From positions 1 to 44,108 of the forward strand of contig JAPUET010000029.1 of NCBI GenBank assembly GCA_027492465.1: a DNA stretch of 44,108 bases, read 5' to 3'. This DNA comes from Candidatus Saccharimonadota bacterium (lineage in GTDB: Bacteria; Patescibacteriota; Saccharimonadia; Saccharimonadales; Saccharimonadaceae). The notes under the pieces were generated by a model. The model ran no database searches. It was given only the letters and a program-made list of their open reading frames with translations, and had not been told where the DNA came from. Position 1 is the first letter of the stretch; every line of letters begins with the position of its first letter. Shown here piece by piece: positions 8,095 through 16,971 of this stretch. A program made the position numbers and the translations under genes.

Positions 8095-9377
8095 CGATTC
8101 CCTAAATAGGGCCTAAGTACTTCAGGCACTACAACGTCACCTTCGGTGGTCTGGTAGTTCTCTAGAATACCAACAAGAGGTCGCTGACTAAACGCAGTTG
8201 CGTCATTAGTATGAGCAAGCACAATCGTCCCGTCTTCACGGCGAACACGAGTCTTCATCGCCCGGGTTTGATAATCACCAATGTAGTCGGCTGTGTGCGT
8301 TTCGCGGTACATATTTTGGCTTGGTACCCACACTTCTATATCGACGCCCTTGGCATTGGGCCGACCAATGTCTGCCGTACACTTTTCGAGAACATGGTAT
8401 GGCAAGCCAAGTTGCTGCATTAAATATTCCTGAATCGCTACAAGAAATAGATGCTCATTATAGCTAGTTTCGGCCGTCGTAAAGCTCTCCATTTCAAGCT
8501 TGTTGAATTGATGAAGACGGAAAATCCCCTCTGTATCTTTACCGTACGTCCCCGCTTCACGGCGAAACGCCGTCGTGTAGCCAACAAAGCGCCGTGGAAG
8601 ATCTTTCTCATTGAGAATTTCGTCAAGATAGATTGGTGCGATAGTGTGCTCGGCACTTGCATTAAGCCACAGGTCTTCGTCTTCGATTTTATAAGTCTGC
8701 TCTTGCCTATTCAGCCGACCCGTTGCTTCAAATACCGCCTGTTTTGCAACCGCAGGTGGCAAAATCGGGGTAAACGGTTTCGAGCTCACCTCGATTCCGG
8801 CACTAGCTGCAATTTCTTTCAGTACTAATTCGTTGGTAAGTACATCTGTCGCAAAACGCCACAACGCCATCTCAAGAAGTACCAGGTCGCCCATCGTATA
8901 GACAAAGCGACTCCCGGCAATTTTCGCGCCGCGCTCTTTATCGAGCCAACCTTTTGCCTCGGCAATTTCGGCATGGTTTTTCGGTTCAAAATCAAATTGC
9001 GGCTTGTTGCCCCACACCCGAATTTCAACATTTTCGTCTTCGCTCGCCCCAATCGGCACTTCATCGAGTGGTACATTTGGTACTGCTTTGAGTAAGGCTA
9101 AAAAGGTTTCGTCTGCCACGCGGAGGCGGTCTTCAATCTCAGCCAGCTCGGTTTTAATAACCTTACCTTGCTCAATAAGCTCGGGCGCCGGTTTACCACT
9201 CTTCATTTGCCCCGAGATTTCGTTGCGCTTAGTGCGCAGCTCATCCGCCTTAGTCTGTAGCTCACGACGCGATTCATCGGCACTCAAAAGCTCTGGGATA
9301 TTAACCTTGTAGCCTTTTTGCGCAGCGGCCTCTTGAACACGCTCGGGATTTTCCCTGATGAATCGGATATCTAACAT
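8082..9377 (-). CDS. serS: Seryl-tRNA synthetase
   Basis: Class II aminoacyl-tRNA synthetase charging tRNA-Ser. The 431-aa protein begins with the typical MLDIRFIRENPERVQ and the long N-terminal antiparallel coiled coil (about residues 27-100) that binds the tRNA variable arm. The catalytic core includes the TAEHTIAP-like segment (here ASAEHTIAPIY), FRREAGTYGKDTEGIFRLHQF (motif 2) and a C-terminal TRAMKTRVRRE / LAHTNDATAFSQRPLVGILE motif 3. Length is standard. A TATAAT (9385-9390) 7 nt before the ATG with no SD suggests a leaderless transcript. Its 3' end carries the hpf promoter. Confidence 0.97.
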   Translation of the reverse strand: MLDIRFIRENPERVQEAAAQKGYKVNIPELLSADESRRELQTKADELRTKRNEISGQMKSGKPAPELIEQGKVIKTELAEIEDRLRVADETFLALLKAVPNVPLDEVPIGASEDENVEIRVWGNKPQFDFEPKNHAEIAEAKGWLDKERGAKIAGSRFVYTMGDLVLLEMALWRFATDVLTNELVLKEIAASAGIEVSSKPFTPILPPAVAKQAVFEATGRLNRQEQTYKIEDEDLWLNASAEHTIAPIYLDEILNEKDLPRRFVGYTTAFRREAGTYGKDTEGIFRLHQFNKLEMESFTTAETSYNEHLFLVAIQEYLMQQLGLPYHVLEKCTADIGRPNAKGVDIEVWVPSQNMYRETHTADYIGDYQTRAMKTRVRREDGTIVLAHTNDATAFSQRPLVGILENYQTTEGDVVVPEVLRPYLGNRAIL

Positions 9378-9434
9378 AGATTAAATTATAACGTATGTTG
9401 CGAAAATAATCGCCTCTATGGAAAAAGGGGTTCT

Positions 9435-9713
9435 TTATTTAAGACCGTAGGTTTTGTCGAGTAATGCAGCTAAGCTATTTCGAGCAGTCATTAGGTCAGT
9501 CTCCTGCATTGAAAGACTCTCCATCTCTTTGTTTGCGAACTTATCACTCGCACGTCCAGACATTTTTGCTTGAGTAACAACTTCTTGCCGATCTCTGTTA
9601 AATCGGAGCGCATCATCAAGCTCTTTTAGTCGTTCTGCTGCGGCAGCGAGATCTAATTGCTCCTCGGGTACGGGGTCTTCTTTTGGTTTTCTAAATCTAT
9701 CAAATATGAACAT
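9435..9713 (-). CDS. Small charged helical protein, unknown function
   Basis: A 92-aa product starting MFIFDRFRKPKEDPVPEEQ. After a short hydrophobic/basic start the rest is rich in charged residues and alanine and probably forms a helical hairpin (AAAERLKELDDALRFNRD). No TM segment or known motif is visible. The frame could also begin at TTG 9731 with six extra residues. The ATG at 9713-9711 is preferred because a TATAAT (9720-9725) lies exactly 6 nt upstream, and a second TATAAT lies at 9734-9739. It sits between serS and the ABC operon, separated from serS by 57 nt. I do not recognise the family. Confidence 0.7.
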   Translation of the reverse strand: MFIFDRFRKPKEDPVPEEQLDLAAAAERLKELDDALRFNRDRQEVVTQAKMSGRASDKFANKEMESLSMQETDLMTARNSLAALLDKTYGLK

Positions 9714-9750
9714 GATCCTATTATAGCACAAGCATTATAGAATGTCAATA

Positions 9751-11130
9751 TCACTCGGTGCGCAGCGCTTCAATCGGGTCCAGCTTGGCGGCTTTACGCG
9801 CCGGGAAGTAGCCCGCAGCGATAGCGACGATAACAAGAATAGCGATCAATATTGCGATTGGCAACGGCTGGTACACGAGCAAGTAGTTGCCTTCACCAAG
9901 GCCGATTGTATCGGTAATCCACGGGTTCAGCGCCGTTCCTGCGCCCCAAGCTAGCACAGCGCCAATCACGCCGCCCAAGAACCCTATCCAGGCAGCTTCA
10001 TAGCGGAATAGTTTGCTAACATCGCGCCCACGCATACCAAGAGCTTTCATTAAGCCAATTTGCTGGGTGCGCTCTAGCACGCTAATATACTGGGTGTTGA
10101 TGATGCCAAAGATACTTGCAATAAGCGCTAGGACACCAAAGCCAATAACAATACCCTGGATAAGGTTTACGATGGTAAACAGCATGCCTTGCACGTCTTT
10201 GGCGGTCATAGCATAAATCTGCTTATCGGCCAGCTGATCTTTAACGCTGGCGGGGTCTACTCCCTGTTTTACCAACGCCATAACCGTAACATAACTGCGA
10301 TACTGGCTAGTACCTTTGGTAAGATAATCTGACAAATCGCGCGCGGTGTTTTCGGCAATGAATAGCGCGCTACTGGCACTAAGTGATGTGACCGATTGCT
10401 TGCTAACAGCGCGAACTTTCAGCGTAACATCACGTGTTTCGGGTTTAGTATACTTTTCTAAGCCAGCCATGCCCTCTTTAGTAAGAATATCTTGCACTTG
10501 CTGCTCATTGAGCTGCGTTGGTGCCTTCGCAAGATGTACGGTCACATTGGTACCAATAAATTTTTGCGCATCGCTCACACCCAATGTTGATAAAAACGCC
10601 TCTGGCACGACCACTTCGTCATCAGCGATCTGCCGCTTGTCGCCCGGCAAGCTGCCTGCAATAATTTCAGGCCGGACCGATGTGTCAAATACTGTAATGT
10701 CGGTGGTATATTTTTTATCACTCTTAGATGCAAATGTTACATACTGAGCACTTACCAGGTAGGTTGGGGTCACTTTTTCGATGTTCGGGTTGTCCTCGAT
10801 AATTTTTAAATCATCGCTTGAGAGCGCCTTCAGCGTCATACCACCGTACGATGTGGCGTTTTCGGAGTATTCGCGCAAGCCGCCGCCAAGGTTAGTAGCT
10901 CCCGAACCGCTATCACCAAATAACGTTTTATCCTTCACCACCATCAGCATTTGGGGGTCGATATTACTACTGATAATCTTATCAGCATATTGGCGTGAAC
11001 CAGCACCGGCCGCAAGTGCCAGCGTGAGCGTAAAACCACCCACGGCAATCGCTAAACTCGTCAACAGTGTGCGTGCTTTTGCCTGGCGGAGGCTCCGGCC
11101 GGCCCTTCGGATGGTGTCGGTTATTTTCAT
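9751..11130 (-). CDS. ABC transporter permease, MacB/FtsX type (permease B)
   Basis: Membrane subunit of a mechanotransmission-type ABC system. The 459-aa protein has one TM helix near residues 22-45, a large extracytoplasmic domain (about 50-325), and three C-terminal TM helices. The conserved family stretch IINTQYISVLERTQQIGLMK precedes the second of these, and the ending is PARKAAKLDPIEALRTE. It has the same layout as the permease at 11931-13199 but a diverged periplasmic part. It begins 9 nt after the ATPase stop with no clear SD and is the last gene of the PadR-PspC-ABC operon. The substrate is not evident: lipoprotein, peptide or drug export and envelope-stress signalling are all possible. 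Confidence 0.9.
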   Translation of the reverse strand: MKITDTIRRAGRSLRQAKARTLLTSLAIAVGGFTLTLALAAGAGSRQYADKIISSNIDPQMLMVVKDKTLFGDSGSGATNLGGGLREYSENATSYGGMTLKALSSDDLKIIEDNPNIEKVTPTYLVSAQYVTFASKSDKKYTTDITVFDTSVRPEIIAGSLPGDKRQIADDEVVVPEAFLSTLGVSDAQKFIGTNVTVHLAKAPTQLNEQQVQDILTKEGMAGLEKYTKPETRDVTLKVRAVSKQSVTSLSASSALFIAENTARDLSDYLTKGTSQYRSYVTVMALVKQGVDPASVKDQLADKQIYAMTAKDVQGMLFTIVNLIQGIVIGFGVLALIASIFGIINTQYISVLERTQQIGLMKALGMRGRDVSKLFRYEAAWIGFLGGVIGAVLAWGAGTALNPWITDTIGLGEGNYLLVYQPLPIAILIAILVIVAIAAGYFPARKAAKLDPIEALRTE

Positions 11131-11139
11131 CGTGTAGAG

Positions 11140-11847
11140 TTATTGCACCTTTCTCGTAGGCTTGGCTAATTTCGCATCACGGATTGATTCGATCTGGCCG
11201 TCCTTAATATTAATTTGCATGTCGCACTTGGCGGCTAGGTCAGGATCGTGCGTAACGATAATCAGCGTGACACCCTTTTCTTTGTTATAGCCAAACAGCA
11301 TGTCCTCTACCTTTTCACCGGTGACACTATCGAGGTTGCCCGTTGGTTCGTCGGCGAAGATAATTTGTGGCTCGTTCACGATGGCGCGCGCAATAGCGAG
11401 GCGCTGCTTTTGGCCACCCGATAGATTCTTGGCCTTACTATGCAATTTATCAAGCAGCTCTACACTCTCTAGCGCTGCCTGGATTTTTGCCTTACGCTTA
11501 CCGCGCGCTACATCGGCAATTTCAAGCGGCAAACTGACATTATCTGACACACTTTCGTTGCCCTGCACAAAGAAGCTCTGGAAGATAAAGCCAATGGTAC
11601 GAGCGCGGAATTTATCTATCTCTTTTGCTTTCAGGCGCAGAATATCTTGGCCATCTATCACTACTTCGCCGGTCTGTGGACGGTCAAGACCGCTCATGGC
11701 ATGCATGAGCGTAGATTTACCACTACCCGATTTCCCCAAGATAGCAACACTAGTGCCGCTAGGGATAGTAAAACTGACATCCTTCAGCGCGGTAAATAGA
11801 TGTTCCTTTTTACCGTAAGTTTTGGTAACGTTTTTAACCTCAATCAT
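11140..11847 (-). CDS. ABC transporter ATP-binding protein, LolD/MacB/FtsE type
   Basis: Cytoplasmic ATPase energising the two flanking permeases. The 235-aa sequence has Walker A GKSGSGKST at 38-46, signature LSGGQKQR near 143, Walker B IIFADEP near 165, and the H-loop histidine in IIVTHD. The segment GFIFQSFFVQGNESVSDNVSLPL is the Q-loop region typical of the MacB/LolD group. An SD (AAGGA) lies 7 nt before the ATG. The 83-nt gap behind permease A holds a small GC-rich hairpin (GGCGT/ACGCC near 11911-11926) and A/T-rich -10-like sequences, so a weak internal promoter is possible. Confidence 0.95.
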   Translation of the reverse strand: MIEVKNVTKTYGKKEHLFTALKDVSFTIPSGTSVAILGKSGSGKSTLMHAMSGLDRPQTGEVVIDGQDILRLKAKEIDKFRARTIGFIFQSFFVQGNESVSDNVSLPLEIADVARGKRKAKIQAALESVELLDKLHSKAKNLSGGQKQRLAIARAIVNEPQIIFADEPTGNLDSVTGEKVEDMLFGYNKEKGVTLIIVTHDPDLAAKCDMQINIKDGQIESIRDAKLAKPTRKVQ

Positions 11848-11930
11848 TTTCTAGTCCTTATTTTACAGTATCTTATAGTAATTTACGATAGCCGCCGTAG
11901 GCACGAGGCGTTAGCGCACGCCAACACACC

Positions 11931-13199
11931 CTACTCTGTTCTTAGTGCTTCGATCGGATCTAACTTGGCTGCTTTACGCGACGGGAACCAGCCAGAAAGT
12001 ACGGCAACAATCATCAAGCCGGCAATCAGTATAACGCTCGACAGCCAGTCTAGCTGCAATAGCTGCGTCCCAGCCTCTAGATTCAACGCCTTGGTGATTA
12101 CGGGGTTGAGCAGCGTTACAAGATACGCTAGCCCTACGCCAATCGCACCACCCAAGAACCCTATCCAGGCAGCTTCATAACGGAATAGTTTGCCGATGCC
12201 ACCCTTTGGCATCCCCAGCGCTTTCATCAAGCCAATTTGCTGCGTACGCTCTAGTACGCTGATGTACTGGGTGTTGATGATACCAAAGATGGACGCTAAG
12301 ATTGCCAACGCGCCAAAGCCCATTAGGCCGTACTGCACGATATTCACCATATCCATAATGCTGGAGCGCATTTCGGCAAATGTCTGCGCCTCATAGCTGC
12401 CAGCCGCCAGTATATCCTGCTTTACTTGATTAACATCCGCGCCTTCTTTAGCGGTTACCATCAGTGCAAAGTAGCTTTCGGATGCGTCGGCAGGCCGCTG
12501 CGCTTTTGCTATTTCTTCACCGTCTTTGTTGGCTATTCTAAACTGATCTTGGTAAAATGCCAGCGGGCTGGTGGGCTGTTTGTCTACCGCCACGATAGTA
12601 AACTCACGCGTAAATGTGCTGCTGTCGGGGGCGGCAAACGAGGCTGTTATCTTTTTCCTGATAGCCGCTTCGGCATTTTTAAATCCGAACGATTCCACAT
12701 ATTTATGCGGCAGCACAACTTGCCCTGGCAAAATCTCATTGTTTTTACCCAGCGTGCCCGCCGTTAGGTCGATTGCCGTGTTATCGTACTGTACCTGCAT
12801 AACACCCTGATACTGATCGCCACCGTTCGCCGCCACCGAATACATATCGACGCCGAATACCGGCAGCACCTTTTCTACCCCAGCCACCGCAGCGATTTTG
12901 CTACGATCTTTCGGTGTTAGTTCCTTGTATGTACCGGTACTTACGGGCGTTTCGTCGTTCAGTTTTTTCGGCTTATCATCGTTTGCTGCCGCTTCTTGCT
13001 TGGCACTCACCTGTATGGTGCGCATATCGCCGGCACCGCTCACAATGCTATCAAGATAGCTACGACCGCCGTTGCCCGCCGCCATGGCAAGGGCGATGGT
13101 AAATGCGCCCACGCCGATCGCTAAACTTGTTAAAATGGTCCGAGCCTTCGCTTGGCGCAAATTGCGCCCCGCCCGCCGTATTATGTCTGCTGTCTTCAT
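11931..13199 (-). CDS. ABC transporter permease, MacB/FtsX type (permease A)
   Basis: A 422-aa paralogue of the permease at 9751-11130. It has one N-terminal TM helix after IRRAGRNLRQAKARTILTSL, a periplasmic domain of about 240 residues, three C-terminal TM helices, and the same ending KAAKLDPIEALRTE. The N-terminal 40 and C-terminal 150 residues are nearly the same in the two permeases while the middle is different, so they probably form a heterodimer with the shared ATPase. The ATG overlaps the stop of the PspC gene (TAATG) and a strong SD (AAGGAGGGGG) lies just upstream, within the end of that gene. Confidence 0.9.
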   Translation of the reverse strand: MKTADIIRRAGRNLRQAKARTILTSLAIGVGAFTIALAMAAGNGGRSYLDSIVSGAGDMRTIQVSAKQEAAANDDKPKKLNDETPVSTGTYKELTPKDRSKIAAVAGVEKVLPVFGVDMYSVAANGGDQYQGVMQVQYDNTAIDLTAGTLGKNNEILPGQVVLPHKYVESFGFKNAEAAIRKKITASFAAPDSSTFTREFTIVAVDKQPTSPLAFYQDQFRIANKDGEEIAKAQRPADASESYFALMVTAKEGADVNQVKQDILAAGSYEAQTFAEMRSSIMDMVNIVQYGLMGFGALAILASIFGIINTQYISVLERTQQIGLMKALGMPKGGIGKLFRYEAAWIGFLGGAIGVGLAYLVTLLNPVITKALNLEAGTQLLQLDWLSSVILIAGLMIVAVLSGWFPSRKAAKLDPIEALRTE

Positions 13200-14851
13200 T
13201 AGTACGCCCCCTCCTTACTATAGTCATCAAGCTCACGCCCTACTATCACTCTACCGCAGCTATTAGTAATTGTTTTTGCAGCTTGCTCTGTACCGTTGTA
13301 TGTCAGTTTGCCGCTTGACACCGCTTGCACGCGTACATAATCGTCTGTACCTTGCTCAAATGCGGCACAAGCATCTGGCTGGCGCACATTTAGCGCACTC
13401 ACAACGCCGGCTTCTACGGTACCGCCACCATCAACCTGCAAATTAGCGACTGACGCTCTTGCTAATGTTACCGAACTACCGGTTTGGCTAGCTACGGTAA
13501 CAATGTCGTAGCTACCCTCAAGATCAAATTGCGAACTATTTACTGTCACCGTCAATTTAGCTTGGAGCTGATGAGTGGTGTATTGCACAGGTGTAGCGTT
13601 TTCCAATTCTACCGTATCGAGAGCTGGACCGTATATCCTTAAAACAGGTGTCGCCATATATTCCCACGGGCGCTCTCCACCAGCCGTGCTTTTTACTAAT
13701 TTTACGGTTGCAGATAGCCCGTCAGCAGCGATATCGAACTGAGGCTTTACGCCCGGAAGCGAATCCAGTTCATAGCGAGACTGCTCGGACACGATATATT
13801 CGATATGCCCGAAACCTTGGGTATTCTTATCTCCCACAACTTTTAGCAGTTTGATGCTAGAAAATTGCGTTGGTAGATTCACACGTGTTGTCTTGCGAGC
13901 TTGCGTAATGCGTGCTTGCTCTTCAAGGTTACCGTACACTCCTACGCCTACCCCGCTCATAAATGCCGCCAGGCCGACTACCACAATTACGATAACCGCC
14001 GTACTGGTACGCTTTGTCCACTGGCGGCGGAAGGTTGCGCTCGCTAGCACCGTACAAAGCGCTGCAAACAGCACGCCACTCGCCCCAAGCAGTATCATCA
14101 TGAGCATAAACCACCACGATTCGGTCAGCTTCCATTCTGCAATTGGTGAGTATTCCGACTCAAACCCAAAGCTTACACCGGTAACGGCCGCAGCCACACC
14201 AACAATGCTCCCTAAGGCTAGTAGGGCCAGTAGTACGCCCGCGCCATAAATCAATACTTCACGCAATACTCGTACTGTGCCGCTAGCTACCGGCTCGGCC
14301 TGCGCACCCAAACGTTTGATAGATTCTAGTGTCACCGGCTCGCCATTCATGCGCAGCTTTTCAGCCGCGGTGCGCGCTGGAGGAATAATCAACCACAAAA
14401 TCAGGTAAACGATGATAGCCACACCAAATGAGGCAAACAGCAGGACGATAAAAATTAAGCGCACCCATAGCGGGTCAATGCCGAAGAACCGGCCAAGCCC
14501 GGCCAGCACACCGCCCAGCACCGCGCTGTCAATATCGCGATATACTCGCCTGCCGGGCTCGTCGGCAGATTCCGTACCGACCACAATATCGCCCGCACCT
14601 TCGGGTAAAAATTCGCTCGGCTCGCCCAGCTGAGCACGTACCGCGGCGACATCATCAGCCGTAATCACACCGCCAGCCGGCACGCCGCGCTCGCCCAAAA
14701 GCTCGGTAATGCGAATTTCTATATCGCCGAGTAATTCGGGGTCATCGGCGTAGCGCTCGAGTGCCGCTATATACTTTTCTATCGCTTTTTTAGCCGTAAG
14801 TTCTATATCGTAGGCAGTTTTAGCGATGTGAATTCGGGTAATTTCTTTCAT
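13199..14851 (-). CDS. PspC-domain membrane protein with adhesin-like beta C-terminus
   Basis: The 550-aa protein has several modules. Residues 1-95 are a soluble helical region with IEIRITELLGERG and VITADDVAAVRAQLGEPSEF, typical of PspC-family N-termini. Residues 100-165 form the PspC domain (RRVYRDIDSAVLGGVLAGLG, then a YLILWLIIPP helix). Three further TM helices lie near 195-305, and a C-terminal extracytoplasmic region (about 325-550) is rich in beta strands with VELENATPVQY-like repeats, as in GIN/DUF2807 domains. PspC proteins sense envelope stress. The gene lies between a PadR repressor and an ABC exporter, suggesting a stress-sensing module. SD AAGGAG is 7 nt before the ATG. Confidence 0.85.
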   Translation of the reverse strand: MKEITRIHIAKTAYDIELTAKKAIEKYIAALERYADDPELLGDIEIRITELLGERGVPAGGVITADDVAAVRAQLGEPSEFLPEGAGDIVVGTESADEPGRRVYRDIDSAVLGGVLAGLGRFFGIDPLWVRLIFIVLLFASFGVAIIVYLILWLIIPPARTAAEKLRMNGEPVTLESIKRLGAQAEPVASGTVRVLREVLIYGAGVLLALLALGSIVGVAAAVTGVSFGFESEYSPIAEWKLTESWWFMLMMILLGASGVLFAALCTVLASATFRRQWTKRTSTAVIVIVVVGLAAFMSGVGVGVYGNLEEQARITQARKTTRVNLPTQFSSIKLLKVVGDKNTQGFGHIEYIVSEQSRYELDSLPGVKPQFDIAADGLSATVKLVKSTAGGERPWEYMATPVLRIYGPALDTVELENATPVQYTTHQLQAKLTVTVNSSQFDLEGSYDIVTVASQTGSSVTLARASVANLQVDGGGTVEAGVVSALNVRQPDACAAFEQGTDDYVRVQAVSSGKLTYNGTEQAAKTITNSCGRVIVGRELDDYSKEGAY

Positions 14852-14861
14852 ATTTGCTCCT

Positions 14862-15194
14862 TTACAGTTTCTTTAGGGTGGTATTTAATGCGGCGATTTT
14901 GTGCGCAACATGCTGTACTACTTCGTTGCCGTAATCGGTTGTTTTGTAGTATTTGCGCGGCGGCCCCTGCTCACTTTCTTGCCATTCATGCGATAGCAAG
15001 CCGTCTTTTTGCAGCCGGCTGAGTAGCGGATAAATTGTCCCTTCGACAACCACCAACTCGGCATTGCGTAGCTGCATAATGATGTCACTGGTGTACTTTG
15101 CCTCAAGCGAGCATGTCTTTAATACGCAGTACGCTAAAAATCCTTTGCGTAGCTGTACCGCCAACTGCTCAGCATACTTTTCACTTTCTATCAT
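14862..15194 (-). CDS. PadR-family transcriptional regulator
   Basis: A 110-aa winged-helix DNA-binding protein, the short PadR type. The DNA-binding region includes GFLAYCVLKTCSLEAKYTSD and the PadR hallmark VVEGTIYPLLSRLQKDGLL, followed by the wing GPPRKYYKTTDYG. The C-terminal helix serves dimerisation. It is the first gene of the operon and lies 10 nt before the PspC gene. PadR proteins commonly repress their own operon together with PspC/ABC genes. A palindrome AAGGTACCTT in the promoter spacer is a candidate binding site. The predicted start of transcription is only 1-3 nt before the ATG, so the mRNA should be leaderless. Confidence 0.92.
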   Translation of the reverse strand: MIESEKYAEQLAVQLRKGFLAYCVLKTCSLEAKYTSDIIMQLRNAELVVVEGTIYPLLSRLQKDGLLSHEWQESEQGPPRKYYKTTDYGNEVVQHVAHKIAALNTTLKKL

Positions 15195-15202
15195 GGTTCT
15201 AT

Positions 15203-15229
15203 GTTATACAAGGTACCTTACTATGTCAA
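15203..15229 (-). promoter_or_regulatory. PadR operon promoter with candidate operator palindrome
   Basis: On the minus strand a perfect -35 TTGACA (15224-15229) and a -10 TATAAC (15203-15208) are separated by 15 bp. The spacer contains the perfect 10-bp palindrome AAGGTACCTT (15210-15219). The -10 ends 8 nt before the padR ATG. A repressor bound to the palindrome would block RNA polymerase directly, which fits PadR autorepression. The short spacer suggests weak basal activity. Confidence 0.6.
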
Positions 15230-15383
15230 TACGCATCATAGAACTTATTCTACTTCACTTAAGCCAATCGATACATCTTCACTTTCCGACTTGCCTACTC
15301 AGAGGACCACTACTACCATTCATAATGAAAGAAAGGCTACCAAAATAATGGCAACTGTCTAGAAAACTTTATGTATTCAAACG

Positions 15384-16892
15384 TTACAGATTTGCGTCTG
15401 GATACAAACTGCGTGTAACTTCGTCTACTTCGTACCGCAGCTGCGGGAATGGCACACCTTCACGCGCCGTCACACCTTCAAACATCCAAAATACGCGCTC
15501 GCTGTGACCCCACCCACAGGCTGGAGGCATACCGTATTCCAACATTTCCACGTAATCAATGTCTAGCATCATTGCTTCGTCGTCGCCACCATCGCGCATG
15601 CTCTGCTGCTCGACAAAACGGCTGTACTGATCGATCGGGTCGTTGAGCTCGCTAAAGCCGTTGCCAAGCTCGCTCCCAAGGATAATCGGCTGAAAACGCT
15701 CCACTGTATTTGGGTTGTCGACACTGCTCTTTGCTAGCGGAGAAATAAATTTTGGCGTATTAATTAACCAAACCGGCCCTACCACGTCTTTACGGATGTT
15801 CTTCCATAGCTTATCAATACCTCGCGGGATGCTATCGGTCTTTTCTACCTCTAACTTGTTCTCTTTCAGCTTAGCGCTCACTTCTTCAATTGTTGTATTG
15901 TATACATCAATGCTATATTTATCGCGAATGACGGTAGCATAGTCCCACACTTCCCACTCCCCGCTCATATCAACTTCAAAGCCTCGAACGTTAAACTGCA
16001 ATGTACCAAAGGTTTCCTGCAGTACATATTTGTACATTTCTTCCATAAATTTCATGCCATCCTGCCAGTTGGCATAGGCCCAGTACCACTCCATGGCTAT
16101 GTGTTCGGGCAGGTGTTCGTCGCTGTAATTTTCATTTCTAAAGCGCGGGCCGACATCGTATACCTTTTCAAAGCCGGCACCAAGTAGGCGCTTAAGCGGT
16201 AGTTCATGACTAATACGCAAGTAGAAATCCTGATCCAATGCATCCATATGTGTCACAAATGGATTGGCATCCGCACCACCGGTAGTATGTTCTAAAACGG
16301 GAATATTAATTTCACTAAATTCATGGTCGTCTAGGAATTTACGCGTTGCCTGCCAAAACTTTGAGCGACGCAAAAAGCGCTCGCGTACCTCACGATTTAC
16401 GTTCATATCCACATAGCGACGGCGCAAACGCTCTTCTTTGTTAGTAAAGCCCTCTTGCTCGCTCGGCATACCCCGAAGCGATTTAGTGAGCAGACGCAAG
16501 CTACGCACATCAACACTCATTTCACCGGTTTTCGTGCGTATTACCAGGCCTGTAGCCTCTACAAAATCACCTGGATCAAGCAAATTAATCTCGCTCATAC
16601 CAAGCTGACTCGAAGCAGCATTCAGTGGTTCGACAGTGTCACTCTTTAAGAAGAGTTGTAGTTGTCCGCTTGCATCACGCAATACCAAGAAGGCTAGTTT
16701 ACCGAACTTGCGCGTCGCAATGAGTCGCCCCACCACTGTTACCGTTTGGTTTTCAAGCTCATCAAAGTGAGCCAAAATATCTGAAATGTTATGGGTGCGA
16801 TTCGCCTGGGCTGGATACGGATTTACCCCCAGTGCTTTTAAATCCTCTAATTTACGCAGGCGTTCATCACGCAATTCTTTTAATGTTGCCAT
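15384..16892 (-). CDS. lysS: Lysyl-tRNA synthetase, class II
   Basis: Charges tRNA-Lys. The 502-aa protein has the N-terminal OB-fold anticodon-binding domain (about 50-150, VTVVGRLIATRKFGKLAFLVLRD) and a class II core with motif 2 FRNENYSDEHLPEH. The motif 3 area reads GMPPACGWGHSERVFWMFEG near 450. Most bacterial LysRS have GGLGIGIDRL there; the arginine is kept but its surroundings differ, and the following TAREGVPFPQLR is also atypical. TACAAT (16902-16907) lies 9 nt before the ATG with no SD, suggesting a leaderless mRNA. The 189-bp gap beyond the stop (15195-15383) holds the PadR promoter and otherwise nothing I can identify. Confidence 0.95.
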   Translation of the reverse strand: MATLKELRDERLRKLEDLKALGVNPYPAQANRTHNISDILAHFDELENQTVTVVGRLIATRKFGKLAFLVLRDASGQLQLFLKSDTVEPLNAASSQLGMSEINLLDPGDFVEATGLVIRTKTGEMSVDVRSLRLLTKSLRGMPSEQEGFTNKEERLRRRYVDMNVNREVRERFLRRSKFWQATRKFLDDHEFSEINIPVLEHTTGGADANPFVTHMDALDQDFYLRISHELPLKRLLGAGFEKVYDVGPRFRNENYSDEHLPEHIAMEWYWAYANWQDGMKFMEEMYKYVLQETFGTLQFNVRGFEVDMSGEWEVWDYATVIRDKYSIDVYNTTIEEVSAKLKENKLEVEKTDSIPRGIDKLWKNIRKDVVGPVWLINTPKFISPLAKSSVDNPNTVERFQPIILGSELGNGFSELNDPIDQYSRFVEQQSMRDGGDDEAMMLDIDYVEMLEYGMPPACGWGHSERVFWMFEGVTAREGVPFPQLRYEVDEVTRSLYPDANL

Positions 16893-16971
16893 ATGAGATT
16901 TATTGTATCATATCTGTTATCGGTCAGATAATGTGACAACTTTATTTATTTAGTAGCGTGTATAACTTGTA

